This document shows positions 1 through 12,569 of a DNA stretch of 64,000 nucleotides, piece by piece (position 1 is the first letter of the stretch; every line of letters starts with the position of its first letter). The DNA comes from Oxytricha trifallax (Eukaryota; Ciliophora; Spirotrichea; Sporadotrichida; Oxytrichidae): the NCBI GenBank assembly GCA_000711775.1, contig ARYC01000202.1, forward strand, positions 1 to 64,000. Direction: 5' to 3'. A program made the position numbers and the translations under genes. The notes under the pieces are model-generated. The model saw only the letters and a program-made list of their open reading frames with translations, had not been told where the DNA came from and ran no database searches.

Positions 1-1768
1 TAATTTTCTGAAACTCTTAAAAGAAATTTATATCTCATACAGATTATAAATCACAATACTTATGTGCATAAGAATTTTATAACTGCGTTAACGAATCAAA
101 TCAAATGTGTAATACGAAAAATTAAATTAAGGCATTTTAACTTTATTTGTAAATGCTTCTTTAAAGTCCTTTGAAAGCGAGTCCGTGAAAATCAGCGAAT
201 ATTGAATCTTGAATTCTCTTAGCACTTATCAGTACAAATTGATTAAGCATGATTAGTGAACTCGAAACAAACTGAAAATCTCTACCTTTTCCTATTCGCT
301 TACCCTCTTTTTTTACATTTTCATTACCCTATCCTGGCAACCCTCTAAAATCGACTCTTTAGCTTAAGCCAGAACCCCATTTCAGAACTTCAAACCTTCT
401 ATCCGAAATTTCAATTGTAAATACCATTAACTTCTAGCGATTCCATTCTTCACATTTTTTCTCGCCATTATTCAATAATAGACGGGGAAAGCTTATGAAT
501 TTAACGGATTTCACGATTTCTACATTTTTTTAAAAAAGTGAATTTTGCATAGGTTCGATCTAAAGTTTGAAAAAAAAAACTATCAAGCCTATTCAACCAC
601 TCATAAAATTGAGACTTATAGCTACTAGTTATGTTAGTAATAGTGAATTATATATACATGAATTGCAATATCTTCTAGCTAGCTATAAATCAATAGGATA
701 GAGACGAAAGTGTGAAAAATTTCAAAGAAAATTGCAAAAAGCCTTTCAAAATTTTAATAATTCAGCTATTTAGTATTAAAATGCAATCGAAAAAATTATT
801 AAAATCTACCATAGACTTGATAAATTCAGCCCATGGATTATAGATGGCTTCTTAGATTGACATTCCTAATCCTCTCAATAAGGAAGCTGGTTAACTCAAA
901 TCTTTAATATTACCCTCTGTTTAAAGCCCATTAATGATTAGCATGTCATAGAACTGGTACTCGAACATAAAAACTTACCTAAAATTTTTGAAAATATACT
1001 CGCCAATGTAATTCTTGAAGATGCGGGTTAACCTAAAAGTATAAAAGGGGAATAAAAAAATGCACAAGACTTTGCTAAAATTCAATCGTCTCAAAGAATT
1101 TCTGCACTAACGACTTTAATTTAAGTTTGCTGCTGGAGCAATGGATTTGTAAGCTTTAAAGAGTAAGGATTTTAAGTAGTACGTGAGAATTTATTTAAAT
1201 GAGAATAAACCCAAGTAAGTAAGGCACAACCACTAAAATAAATCTGTAATATCGGAGTCTTTAGAAAGAGTGACAAAAATTGACTCGAACAGAGTTTTAA
1301 AGGTGTTGGTATCAAGACTTAAAAGCGTTTATGGCCACTACATGCTATTATTTAGAAAGAGAAGACTGGAGAGATGGAGACATTCATAGGGATTAATGTG
1401 CTATAACCGCATAAATAATAAAGTGTAATATGGCTCGCAAAGTTTACTACTCTACAATTTGCGAGAGAGATGCTATGCAAAGAAACGAGCAGTTTATAGA
1501 CAATACCAGAGTCTCTCAATCAATAAAATCAATGATTCAGAAAATAATGATAAAACTCAATTAAGATCAGACATATCAATAGAGCAGATAGAGTTGTGTT
1601 TAGGAATGATAAAATTCCATATGATCAAAAAATGCATTTTGAGCAATAAAATTGAATACATTTAGAATAAAATTCACATAAAAACCTATTAATAACCCAA
1701 ATCTCTTACAAATTACCTATAAATCAATTCATTTATAAACCTCTCTAAAGGGTTTTAAGGTTTTGATT
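1..1768 (+). mobile_element. Right part of a TBE-type (telomere-bearing) transposon, decayed
   Basis: The right terminus lies at about 1688-1768. It has an inner AACCC-type block, a middle TAAATCAATTCATTTATAAACC segment, and an outer AGGGTTTTAAGGTTTTG followed by ATT. This matches the right terminus of the better preserved element at 32083-32158. Just inside is a coding remnant (946-1688) sharing the peptide FID.TRVSQS with the zinc-finger/kinase ORF of that element, in the same orientation and at the same distance from the terminus. The left end is outside the window. The first ~900 bases contain no frame I can assign. TBE elements are known from stichotrich germline genomes; placing this copy in that class is inference from termini plus ORF remnant. 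Confidence 0.6.
946..1688 (+). pseudogene. C-terminal remnant of TBE-type kinase-class ORF
   Basis: With TAA/TAG as Gln the strand is largely open, but the best frame changes several times, so it is a fossil. Readable stretches include VIELVLEHKNLPKIFENIL near 950-1010 and YYSTICERD, then EQFIDNTRVSQS, at about 1446-1512. The last part aligns residue by residue with DYYSSRCDMEA...QFIDKTRVSQS at 31830-31910, the 3' part of the zinc-finger/kinase ORF of the 27.5-32.2 kb element. No kinase catalytic motif is preserved here. I infer it is the same gene of an older copy. Frameshifts make a protein product unlikely. Confidence 0.5.
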
Positions 1769-3540
1769 GTTAAGTTTCTTGCAAATCTTTTGTACCGCAA
1801 GTTAATCCAAAAACTAAATAATTTTTTATTTCTTGGTAGACTTCATCACGTCAACTTGTAATTAAATTTGAAAATTTATTTTTTAAAAATTATAATTAAA
1901 ATTTAAAATATCCATTTGTGAAAAATATTAACGAGTTTAAAAATTGTGAAAAATGTAATTATTAAAAACAAATAAAACAAAATCATGGTTATATAGGCTA
2001 AATAATTATAATTTTATAAATCATTTATACAGATATAAAAAAAAAGTTTTTTGGCTTTTAATTAAGCTTTAATGAAAATATATTTTACATTTATAATTTA
2101 AAATATAAAAATAATCGGAACTTCATTTATTCAAGTAAAAATACAATATATTTGTTATTTATTTTTAATAGAGGATTTAGAAAATAATTTATAAGTAAAA
2201 TGGGCTTGGGTGTAGTAAATTTACATTTATTTTATATGATGGTTTGTTATCTTTAAAGTAAATATTTGTTTTAAATATTTAGAGATTAAATAAATTTTAA
2301 AGGATTTTGAAAAAAAGCCAGTTAAATTAATAAAGGTTATACTTGGCGGCTTAATTGATCTAACGTATGCGTTAATTATTAAATATATTTTATTCTAAAC
2401 CTATTTTTATAATATATAATTACAATAATTCGAAGATGCTTTAGAAAGTACATTTTTTTCTCTTTATCACTATATGGGCAACATTGACTTACTAGAGGTA
2501 AATATAATAAAATTTCTACTAGTTTCCAATATAAAATTTACAAAAACTATACTCTTTGCATTATTTTTGAGTTTTCTTAATGCTTTTGATATTAGGGAAA
2601 AAGATAAAATATAAATTTACAAACAAAAAAATTATATTAAGTGCTAATTTTGAAAATTTTATTCCCAATTAAATTAGACTTTACTAAGGGTGGGGAGTTT
2701 TCTGGCTTATAAATTTTCTAATTTTCTAAAAATGATTATTTTTAATAAATTTTTATTTCTGATATTTTGAACAATTAATTAATATTTCTATTTAATATTG
2801 TTCTTTTCTAATAATCATTAGATTTATCTTTACGATTTCGTGTTTATTATTATACTATATTGTTGATAATAGAAATTTATTATAATATACACATTTTTAT
2901 AATGTTAAAAAGCAAAGAACAATCAATTATTTGAAACTTCAATAAAATGCTTATATAATCCGTTCAATAATAATATGAGAAAAAAAGAATATTTATTAAA
3001 ATTTTAATTGAATTGAAAAAAATTAAAATATAAGAAATCATAGGCCAGGAAACTTACCCCCCCTTCCTTTTATTTTATATTTTCAGTTATCTAATATAAT
3101 ATAATTTTTTTTTTAATTATAAGTGTATCATTTAAATTTTACAATTGTAATTACTGCATCTATAATCCAATTTATAATTTTTTACAATTCGCAAATATAG
3201 GTAATAATTTTAAATTGAAGAAAATCAAATATTGCTTTAATAATATATTACTATATGTTTTTATTAAGTCATTATATTATTTTCCAAATAAATCAATATT
3301 TTTTGGAGAATTCGTCTAAACAAAAACCTTCTCCAAAAAAGCCATATTTTAAATTAAATTGTGACTTATCAAATACTTACCTATTATTTTATCTATCTTT
3401 TACTTTTTACTTTACTTTTGATGACTATAAATTTTTTTAATAAAATGACTAATATTTAATTATATTTAATTTTAATATAATGGAATAAATATACAATCAA
3501 TAGTTTAAATATATTTAATATTATCATCGATAATTATCAT
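1769..3540. other. AT-rich germline spacer without genes
   Basis: Very AT-rich sequence with poly-A/T runs and no frame with protein-like composition. The only structure I see is the inverted pair of G-rich boxes annotated at 2689-3062. Confidence 0.6.
2689..3062. repeat. Small element bounded by inverted G-rich boxes
   Basis: The left box GGGGAGTTTTCTGGCTTAT (about 2692-2710) is the near reverse complement of the right box ATAGGCCAGGAAACTTACCCC (about 3040-3060). The ~370 bp between them are AT-rich and non-coding. The same box (consensus GGGGGAAGTTTCCTGGCC) recurs elsewhere in the window, most clearly as the pair at 24961-25381. MITE-like status is an inference. Confidence 0.4.
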
Positions 3541-4860
3541 TTTAGCAACCAATGAGAATGCTTCAATTCGTTCATGAATTTGTTTGGAATTAGGGAGATG
3601 AATGCAACTAGGCAACGCCCATTCACTGCCTGTCCTGAACATACAGTATTCACTATAGGTTGGCTACTTTAAGATTCCCAAGAATACTTAGTTCATGGGG
3701 ATACCTAATCAGATCAAGTTGCAGATAGGAAAAAAACAGGATTTTGTATAGCTTATCAGTCAATTTAAATCTAAAAATACTTTAGAAATTGATGATGTTT
3801 TTATTAGAGTATATCTTCTAATATATTGATTGAATGTTAGTAAGAAGTTTATCAGGCTAATAATGGTTTTAATTAAAAAAATAGGCTAAAATACTTGTGG
3901 CTTATATATTTTATGAAGCAAATATATAAATATATATCATATATATTTTTTACCAAGATTTCATATGAATAGATATTAATTTTAATCTGATTTAAAAATA
4001 AGGTAGAAATTATTAATTAAAAAAAATACCTTTTACTTTTAGTTATTTTATCATTGTAATAGTCTTAAATTTAAATTGGATATCGATCTTAAATTATTTT
4101 ATTTAAGACTTAAGATATTATTATAATTATTTAAAGCTTATGGTAAAGATATACTGGACTGAAGCTTAAGCCAGCCAGGTATATTCAGATTTTTTCTACA
4201 TCCTTATGAATTCGACACCACCAGTTAATCCTTCCTGTAGGTAAAATGAAGCCAGTTCGGGCATTTAACTCATGCTTACATGCCTCCACATTTTGGTTGG
4301 CAAGTGAAAACGCCGGAACCCAATTTAAGGTCAAGCTTTACAGTCTTGTGAGCTACTTAATGTATTCTTCTTTACTGCCATGACTGATTTTTCTTAGTTG
4401 GTGCTTTAGTTTCAGGTAAAAACTCAGAAAGAATTTGCTTTTTGGCTTTTGCTGTTGAGGGAAAACCCCAAGTGATACTCTGATGTGATTTCTTATAAGG
4501 TTGTTTTTACATTTCATTAGCAAAATTAATTTAATCTGAGAATCCAAGCGGTCTGTCTCTTAACTCCTGCCATATCATTGATGAACTTAACCCCAAGTTC
4601 CAAATATAAGTTGAATAATTTGATTTTAACACAACATTAACATTCGAAGTTTTATAGCATGATCCAGTATCCCTTGCCTGATGTATCTGAGGATGTTCTC
4701 ATATCCGGAACTTATCTAGTAAAAGCGGAGTGTTTTCACAGTTTCGAACTTCGGGGTGCCGGAATCGGTCGGGCTTATGTTCCCAACTTACCAGTATGTC
4801 GTTACCAAGATTTAAATTATAAATAATTAAAACCTTAAAATAAAAGAAATTTCATAATGA
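3541..4860 (+). pseudogene. Decayed coding region, function unknown
   Basis: This block is richer in GC than its surroundings and reads as protein in shifting + strand frames when TAA/TAG are Gln. Examples are PEHTVFTIGWLLQDSQEYLV (about 3639-3698), HASTFWLASENAGTQFKVKL (about 4283-4342), and VSEDVLISGTYLVKAE followed by FELRGAGIGRAYVPNLP (about 4683-4791). In-frame TGAs and frame changes separate these pieces, so it is not one intact gene. I do not recognise the family. It lies just left of the deleted TBE-type element at 4965-5939. It could be a remnant of a larger mobile element or virus-like insertion, or unassembled macronuclear-destined segments of a cellular gene; I cannot tell which. 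Confidence 0.4.
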
Positions 4861-4964
4861 CAATTATTAGATATATTTAAGCGTAGAACACACAATGTCT
4901 CGACATAAAAGAAATGGATTTCATTAATTTTTTTTACTATGAAGTTTGAGTCTTAAATTAATAA

Positions 4965-5575
4965 AATCAAAACCCAAAATACACTTCAGTAGTTTGATTT
5001 AGTTTTTAATAGATAAAAAGCTTAAAAAAAGGCATGCTTTCTTGCTTTCTTGGGATTGTAATATGTTTTTTATAGTTTTAATTTTTGCAAGTAATTTTGA
5101 TGCTTGGGGTCAATTTATGTCAATTTTTATATAGATTTTTTAAGTTGTGTTATAGATGTGTTAATAATTGTGATCTACACAAACATTTTCTATTTTAAAC
5201 ATTTATAACAAGGGTCTTAATTAATTTACTGCTTCTTTTAGGTCTCATTGTCTATTAGCATTGAATTTAAATAGAAAAAATCATAAATATAAACCTAAGA
5301 GACCCTAAAATTTTAGAAGAATCATATTGATTATTCAAATTAATGATAAGATTCTTAAATACTAGGCTTATATATCTCGCTAAGATTTTTCTGATTATTC
5401 ATTTCCGAATTTCTAAAATTCATTTCTCCGATTAAGCCATAAAAAAGCATTTTTCAAAAATGGAATATCTTCAAAGATACTCAATCGAAATCAAGGATTG
5501 ATTGACTTTACACTTACATATATAAGATTAATATTATTTATATATTTGATTGAATGAAAATGGTATAAAATTATA

Positions 5576-5622
<47 letters not shown>

Positions 5623-5939
5623 ATATCCAATTGAAAGGATTAAAATTATCTGGAAAATAAAAAATAATAGAAATCTATATGGACTTGTATATTAAATTTT
5701 CATTAAGCCTAATTAAGTTACGAAACAACAATAGATACAATAAAACTGCTTCTTCAAGAAATAAAGTCCAAAAATTCTGCCACACAGTTCTAAACTATTG
5801 CTCGAGTAGAAAAGATATAAGCCTCGCTTTATTCTCGTTTAAATTACAAGTTTTAAAAAGAATTCTTAAACCATTACAAAGAATGCTTTAATTGAAGCCT
5901 TTATAAATCAAATAACTGAAGGGGTTTTGGGTTTTGAAT
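4965..5939. mobile_element. Internally deleted TBE-type element, about 975 bp
   Basis: The left end is AAT then CAAAACCCAAAATACACTTC (4965 onward). The right end is ACTGAAGGGGTTTTGGGTTTTG then AAT (5937-5939). The AAT pair is the expected ANT target duplication. Left subterminal sequence (about 5060-5450, including GTCTCATTGTCTAT..GCATTGA) is shared with the left ends of the elements starting at 18432 and 27484. No ORFs remain. It is probably a non-autonomous deletion derivative. Confidence 0.65.
5584..5619. repeat. (TA)n microsatellite
   Basis: About 36 bp of uninterrupted TA dinucleotides inside the deleted TBE-type element. Confidence 0.9.
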
Positions 5940-6985
5940 ACATAACAAAAAACAAAGTTTAAAACTATTAAATTTATTATTAAAATGTTGAGAAAACCCA
6001 TTAAGTTTTTAATGTGGGTTTAGGGTTTATAATACTATGAAAAATTATTTAATTTATTAACGAACAATTATTTTAAATACTTTTAAGATATACACAGTAA
6101 ATGAATGTTCTATGGGCAGTTTAAATCTATAATAATTATCATTTATATTATTATATCAAAGAATAAATTCTTTTATTTATAAATAATAGCATTGCAATAT
6201 TAATTTTATGTGAATTTTCCTGTAATCATAAAAAAATGGAATATAAATTACTTTATGTTCCTATCATTGCATTTTTATAATCAGAATATTCTAATCTAAA
6301 TTTTATCTTTCTTATTTTAAATTCAATAATATGATACAATTAAATTTTCTTTAAAAAAGTAATTTAATTATCCAAACTTCGGAAGGGGCAGGAAACTATC
6401 TTAGGGGGCGGGAAACTTTTTTTGGTCACGAAACTCCCCACCTATTATTATTACTATTAATATTAGAATTGATTTGGAAAATTAATGAATAAAATAAATT
6501 AAAAAATCATATATATTTTTACTGCTATTTATTAGAACGCCATACAGATCAATTTTGATTCACTCTACTTACAGATATGATTGTAAGTGATCAGTTTCTT
6601 GAAGATACGGATTAGTTATCTCAAATGAATATTTTCATTTTTTCATTTATGGAGAAAAAATCTTGAAATATTGCAATCTTTTAATGAGGATTTGACAATT
6701 TGGGCAGGAGATATACACATAATATGATATTTATAATTATCATATTTACTAAATGTTTAAATTTAATAAATAAAAAAATAATATATATACTTAGTGAATT
6801 TTTGCACTTTTGAAACCTCCAATTTTAAACATAATCTATTGATAGTAAAAATGATTTAAATTTTCAAGATTATAAATTTGAATAAAAAATCCAATACATT
6901 AAAGTGAAATTTTTACACTTATTTAAGTTTAAAATAAATAGAGTGCTCTTTTTATGTTTTCTTTATCTAATATTTTGCTTACTTT
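5940..6985. other. AT-rich spacer with two G-rich boxes
   Basis: No genes seen. At 6378-6440 there are two GGGGCAGGAAACT-like boxes followed by CACGAAACTCCCCACC. They resemble the ends of the small G-rich elements at 2689-3062 and 24961-25381. Confidence 0.5.
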
Positions 6986-6989
6986 TTAA

Positions 6990-7560
6990 TATATTTCCAT
7001 TTTAAAAATGCTTTTTCACTCTTGTTTCCTCATCTATTCTTGAAATGAAATATTTGATCAATTGATAAAAAATGCTAAATGTACTATTTTATCTGCATGT
7101 TTAATCACGTTGATTTACCAAATAGCATCTTGAGTAAAATTTTATTCTATCAATCTTTGGTAATTTCTACAAAAGCAATTGCGTTTGTTGCTTGCTATCA
7201 CTACTGTAGAGTTAACGTTTTCTAGTGAAACCTCCTCAAACTACGATATGTATAGTTTCCCTAATCATTCAGTGATGAGATCATATTATTCATTCTATCT
7301 TGTACAAAAGTGCAAATCGTTCACTTAATCAATCAACACAACATATGGGCAGAATTTGAATGGCTCTAGTAACTTAATGTGCAATTAACCCTTCTGAATT
7401 ATATCACATTCAGAGATCACTTTTGCATTCTTACTATAGTAATTTTCATTTTTATCAGCTCCCCTTAACAACAAAACAACCAAATCTAGCGGTTCTTATT
7501 TGTTCTGACCGATGCACCCCTCACCCAAACTCTTTCATATGAATTTTTATTCTTTCACTG
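6990..7560 (-). pseudogene. Decayed coding region, function unknown
   Basis: On the - strand with TAA/TAG as Gln, one frame gives protein-like sequence (AKVISECDIIQKGQLHIKLL, then PFKFCPYVVLID, and later STVVIASNKRNCFCRNYQRL). It is punctuated by a few TGA codons and frame changes. Composition is clearly richer in G+C than the flanks. I do not recognise the family. A similar fossil on the same strand lies at 9180-9790, and both may derive from one larger insertion. Confidence 0.35.
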
Positions 7561-7891
7561 TCATATATCCTCTTTTTAAATAAAATAACTACTTAAAAAT
7601 TCTTATTGCTTGTCTACAATTAATTTTAATCAATATCTCGCTTAATATAGTGTATATTTAAATACAAACCTATGTTTTTATATAAAATATTCTAAAATTT
7701 TATCTTTTCTGAATTCTCTAAGAGATTATTTTTTATTTACTAATGCGTTTCTAATAATCAGTCAAAATAGTAAAAAAATATGGAATATTTAATAGTTTCA
7801 GAAATATATAACTCCATAGATGTAAGATTCAATGAGTAATTTTAAATTATTTAAGTAATTTATTTAATTTTTAGTATTTTTAAATATTACT

Positions 7892-7938
7892 TTGGTACCA
7901 AGTAGCAAAATTAATATATTTTTACCACTTGGTACCAA
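7892..7938. repeat. Short hairpin repeat (GGTACCAAGTAG type)
   Basis: TTGGTACCAAGTAG at the left is repeated in inverted orientation as CCACTTGGTACCAA at the right, with an AT-rich loop of about 15 bp. A second related hairpin is at 8282-8328. Confidence 0.75.
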
Positions 7939-8239
7939 TAATTATATTAATTTTATTTAATTATTGCTTTAAATGTATTATTATAGAATTTAAACTAAGA
8001 ATGTAATTACTTTTCTACTAAACTTACATTTCATTTATTCATAATCTTAGAAAAAGAGTAAATTATAAATTAATTTCTAATAAAACAACAAAACTTAAAA
8101 ATAAATTAAAATTTAAGCATTGCATAATTATTATTTTTATAAAAAAAAAGCACGAATAAATTTCATTTAAATTTAATAGAAACTCAATGCAATATTTATT
8201 CATCAATGTGAATTAATTTTAATTTTATTTATAAATTTT

Positions 8240-8289
8240 ATAATAATATATTAGGATTGGGACTATAATAATATATTAGGATTGGGACC
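8240..8289. repeat. 25-bp tandem duplication
   Basis: ATAATATATTAGGATTGGGAC occurs twice with a 25-bp period. The second copy runs directly into the hairpin at 8282-8328. Confidence 0.8.
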
Positions 8290-8328
8290 AAGTAGAAAAA
8301 ATTTAAAACTTTTACTACTTGGTCCCAA
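8282..8328. repeat. Short hairpin repeat (GGGACCAAGTAG type)
   Basis: TTGGGACCAAGTAG pairs with CTACTTGGTCCCAA across a short A/T-rich loop. It is the same architecture as 7892-7938 with one compensated change in the stem (GGTACC versus GGGACC). The matched change on both arms suggests the arms evolve together or the copies moved as units. Confidence 0.75.
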
Positions 8329-9179
8329 ATAAATATAATAATTAAATATATCAAACAAATTTCTTAAATAAATTATAAAAATTATTCAAGTTTATATTAT
8401 TTATGTAAGTTTTTGTATTTCAAGATTTTTATATTTCCAATTTTTATCATATTTTGACTGAATATAATAATTGTAAATCTACTTTAAATTCAAAACTATT
8501 AATCAATAAAGCAATTCTACTAATTTTATAGTTGAATCATTTATTTTTATATAAATTAATGTTAGATTTACAATTATAATATTATTTATATTTTAATAAA
8601 GAGTAGTTCCTAGAGTTATAAACAGAAAATAATTTTAAAAAAATTAAAAATTTTATGAGACTATTTTTTTGTTTTATGTCAAATGAAGATGGTTTAAGAA
8701 ATAATAAATTGTAGAATGATAAAGAGCCATTAAATGAGAGTAAAATTAATTTTATTTGATTTATTTTCTAATGGGGATATGAACTTCAAAAAGTTGAGAG
8801 AAACCAAGAAATGCATTAGTAAATTACAATAATAATTTTATAGAAAAATTTAGATAAGATAAAGTTTTATCAAATTTTTTATTTAAAAAATGGTATGTAT
8901 GCAAATGCTGTGATTAAATTGATAAAATATTGATTCTGACTCTGAGGTAAAATATATATTAATAGATAATTGGATTTTTCATTCTTTGGAAGTTTGTTGA
9001 AATACAAAATTCATATAATAGCATTTGGAGAAGAGTTGGTCATAGCATTTGGTTTTTTCCTATATATGAATACATTGTATATACTACCAAGGACTTCAGC
9101 ATATTCCCACTATCTAATTTATATTATTCAAGTAGAATAACATCTTTCTACTCTACTTGGTATCTTAATAAACTTTCTG

Positions 9180-9790
9180 GTATAATTCTATCATAGGTAA
9201 CACTTAACTTTCGATCAGTCCAGTTCTTTAACACACTCCTCACTTTTTGGCTCTAATTATAATATCTTGATTAAATTATTTCGTTACCCAAATAAAACTT
9301 CACTTAATCTGTTAGCTCGTAATTTTCTTATGATTGAACTGATTAGGTGAACTCAACTAGCATCTCTTGTTTGTTTTGCTATATACGGTGTACTAGATAA
9401 AGCTCTTTAGTAAATTGAACTAAGATTTTATATTATCTCATTATAACTACTGTTGGTAAATAGATCACAATTAGAGTATTAAAGAGTATTTTTACCAGTT
9501 TTATCTTCTATCATTTTCACTTTAATCCCAAACTTGTAGAGAATCTTAGTGTCTGTAGTTTTAGTTTGCTAGAAACGTCTTCTATAAAGCCATATAGAAG
9601 TGACATAGCATTATATCTCAAGGAATTCTCGCTGATTGTTTGACTCTGAGTAAAAATTACATGTTAAATACGCTTGCTTAAGATTTTGATTTTTTTTAGC
9701 AATTTCTTATAAGTTCTCATGATTATATGGATAGTTAACCCTGTAAGAAAGTGTTTGTCTACTGTACATTAGATTTGAATAATTACTTTT
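9180..9790 (-). pseudogene. Decayed coding region, function unknown
   Basis: The - strand frame from about 9780 down to 9420 reads without TGA, for example NYSNLMYSRQTLSYRVNYPY, AYLTCNFYSESNNQREFLEI and KILYKFGIKVKMIEDKTGKN. Below about 9400, TGAs appear within still protein-like sequence. No known motif is visible. It probably belongs to an old insertion and cannot be assigned. Confidence 0.4.
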
Positions 9791-12560
9791 ATCATTTATA
9801 AAAATTCCAATGTTTACGACGAGAAGCCTTTGCCATTAACTTTATCATTTAAACTTATAATCTAGAAAATTGTAATCATTTTTTATATTCAATAAATGAT
9901 GATAAAATGGGAGGCTAACAAAAATGCGAAATCACTCCTTCTCTATAGTACATGAAGATGTTACAAGATTTAATTGATAAAAAATGAAAAAATAAAAATA
10001 TAAATGTGAGATAAATATTCCGTATCTATAAGCACCTGGCCACTTACAAGCATAATGTTAACTAGAGTGAATCATATATGGTCCGTATGGCTATTTTATT
10101 AATGGCAGTAGATTTATGAAGTTGATATTTATTTTAATTATTAATTCTCCAAATTAATTCTAATTTTGATTATACTAGAGTATTATATATTTATAATATA
10201 ATGCTAATATTCAAATATCAATCTTTTTAATAAACCATACAAATTAATATTTTATAATCTGAGTTATTAAAAGGTTTATCTTTTTTAAATTAATGTAAAA
10301 TAATTTTATAAATGTTTTAGTTTATTTTATTAATTATAATTTATTTGAAGAGAATAACATTAAGAAAATTGACAAATTTTTTTTAAAGTTTTGAGTCAGT
10401 CTGAATAAATACCCAAAAACTTTTTGTTTAATCAATCATTAAGTTTAAATGAATTATTTTTTATTTTAAGGGAGAAGCCTGAAAGATAGTAAGCTATATA
10501 ATATTTAAATAATATTTTATATTTAATCATGTCATTTATAAAAAATTAATCATATATAATTATTCTTTGTAAGATAATTAATTGATCTATATTTTTTTAT
10601 ATAAAAATATTGTAAGATTCTAGTTACAATAAATTTATATGGGGGATAAATTTTCCTGACACTGTGCAGTTTCCCTCCCTTATGAATTCCCTGCCTCAAA
10701 CATTAAAATTTATTTTATACCTTAATCCTATAATAAAAATTTAAATGTTTTTTCAGTTTAAATTCATTCATTGTCTCATTATATAATGTTAAATATGTTG
10801 CAATAATCATTTAATTAAATATATTTGTTACTTGAGAAAGTACTTGTAACTTAATTAATGAATAAAAAATTATTTTTTGATAATATTATATATTATTATA
10901 ACAAATTTAATGAAAGTTTTTGAGAATTTATAATAATTATATATTTTTATGTATTGGGGCATACACTACATTAATGGATCAGAAAATATCCATCAGATAC
11001 AAATACCATTTCAAGGGCACGAAACACTCCCCCCTAAATTTCTTTTTACAAATGGACCTTCAACTTTACTTATTTCTATGTACTGCAAATTTAGCTAAAA
11101 TAGTAAATTTTTGGTATGATTATTTACTTAATAAAAGTCACCAATTTTGCATAGAATATATTAATTTTAGGGGGGGAGGTAAGTTTCGTACCAATAGGAA
11201 AGTTTTCTTATAAGTAATTGTTTTATTTATATTTTTATTAATTATTTATAAAACATTTAATTAATAAATTTTTATTCATTAAAAGGTTAAAAAAATAAAT
11301 AAACGTTTATTTATGAATAAAAATAGATAAATAGCAATTATCCTTTAATATCATACCTTGGGATATAGAACAATAACATTAATATAATTCATACTAAAAA
11401 TTTTGAAAAAAAGTAATGTATAATAAAATGATATATAAATTAAAATATTATTCAACAGAAGTAGATCTTTAAATACTTAAATGAATCGTAGATTAAATTC
11501 TTTTATCACAAATATGTGAATCTTGAAAAGTTTTTATAGTTGAAAAAAATTTTTATATAGAAAAATAAATAACAAACAAGATTTTCTTGAAAGGAAACTT
11601 TCATACAATTTTTTTATCATAAATCTTGACAGGAAAATCCCCTAATTTTATTATATTTTTAGGTTCTATACCTCATTTGACTTGTTTTGCGGTAGGATAC
11701 ATTAATCATATTAATTTTGAAGTACATTATTAGTAAGGTTTAAATTATTTATGAAACAATGTGTAGAAAAAGTATTTGAATTAAATTTATTATCAATAAG
11801 AAATTAAATTAATTTTAACAATCAAAATATTCAGTCTAGAAATCATTTAATTTTTAAAGAAACATTTTGTGATTACTATATACCAAAAAAAATCAAAAAT
11901 TAGCAACCTTTAATAAAAAAGATTCGAATTGCAATAAATTTAAGGTTTTAATGTTAGTTATCACGAGCCTAACTATATTACTTCATAAAATATAAAATAA
12001 TTAATCTTATTATGATTTATTTAAAATTTATAATTTTATATAACTAATTTATTTACATGAAAATATGAATTATAAAAACTTTTATTAACAAAGTTAAAAC
12101 TTGAAGAATTTTGATATTTATAATTATATATATTTATATTTATTTAATAAGAAAACTCCTTGATTAAGCACAAACGAAGAGTATTTTTCAATTGTGGATA
12201 GATACGATTAATCGAGTTATGGCTTATGTTTTGTTGTCGTAAGTGTAAAAGATGGGTCACTTATAAAGTAGCTTTGTGAAAAAAGTGATTAGAAAATCTT
12301 TCAAGTAATAATAAACACCTTAAATCAAACATACTTGTATGGTTAAGATATGCTACTAGTTGGAGATTTAACTCAAGTAAGTGCAAAATATAATTATAGA
12401 AATTAACATAATACAGTGCATTAGACCCAGATAATGTTTTGTTTAAAACAAATATTTAGAAAAATGAAAATGAAAAAAGCATTTAGTATAAATTATAAAA
12501 AAAATAAAATATTATTTTAACAGTTGCATCATTTATAACAGAGATTATTAAGTTTATATT
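9791..12560. other. AT-rich spacer
   Basis: No supported genes. Isolated G-rich boxes occur at about 10638-10680 and 11015-11212 (GGGGGGGGAGGTAAGTTTCG). They resemble the termini of the small elements described elsewhere, but I could not pair them convincingly. Confidence 0.5.
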
Positions 12561-12569
12561 ATAAATTTC

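Noticed and set aside
10920..11213. 97-aa + strand ORF
   Set aside because: AT-rich spacer with G-rich boxes; the peptide has no recognisable motif and ATG is not in a coding-like context.
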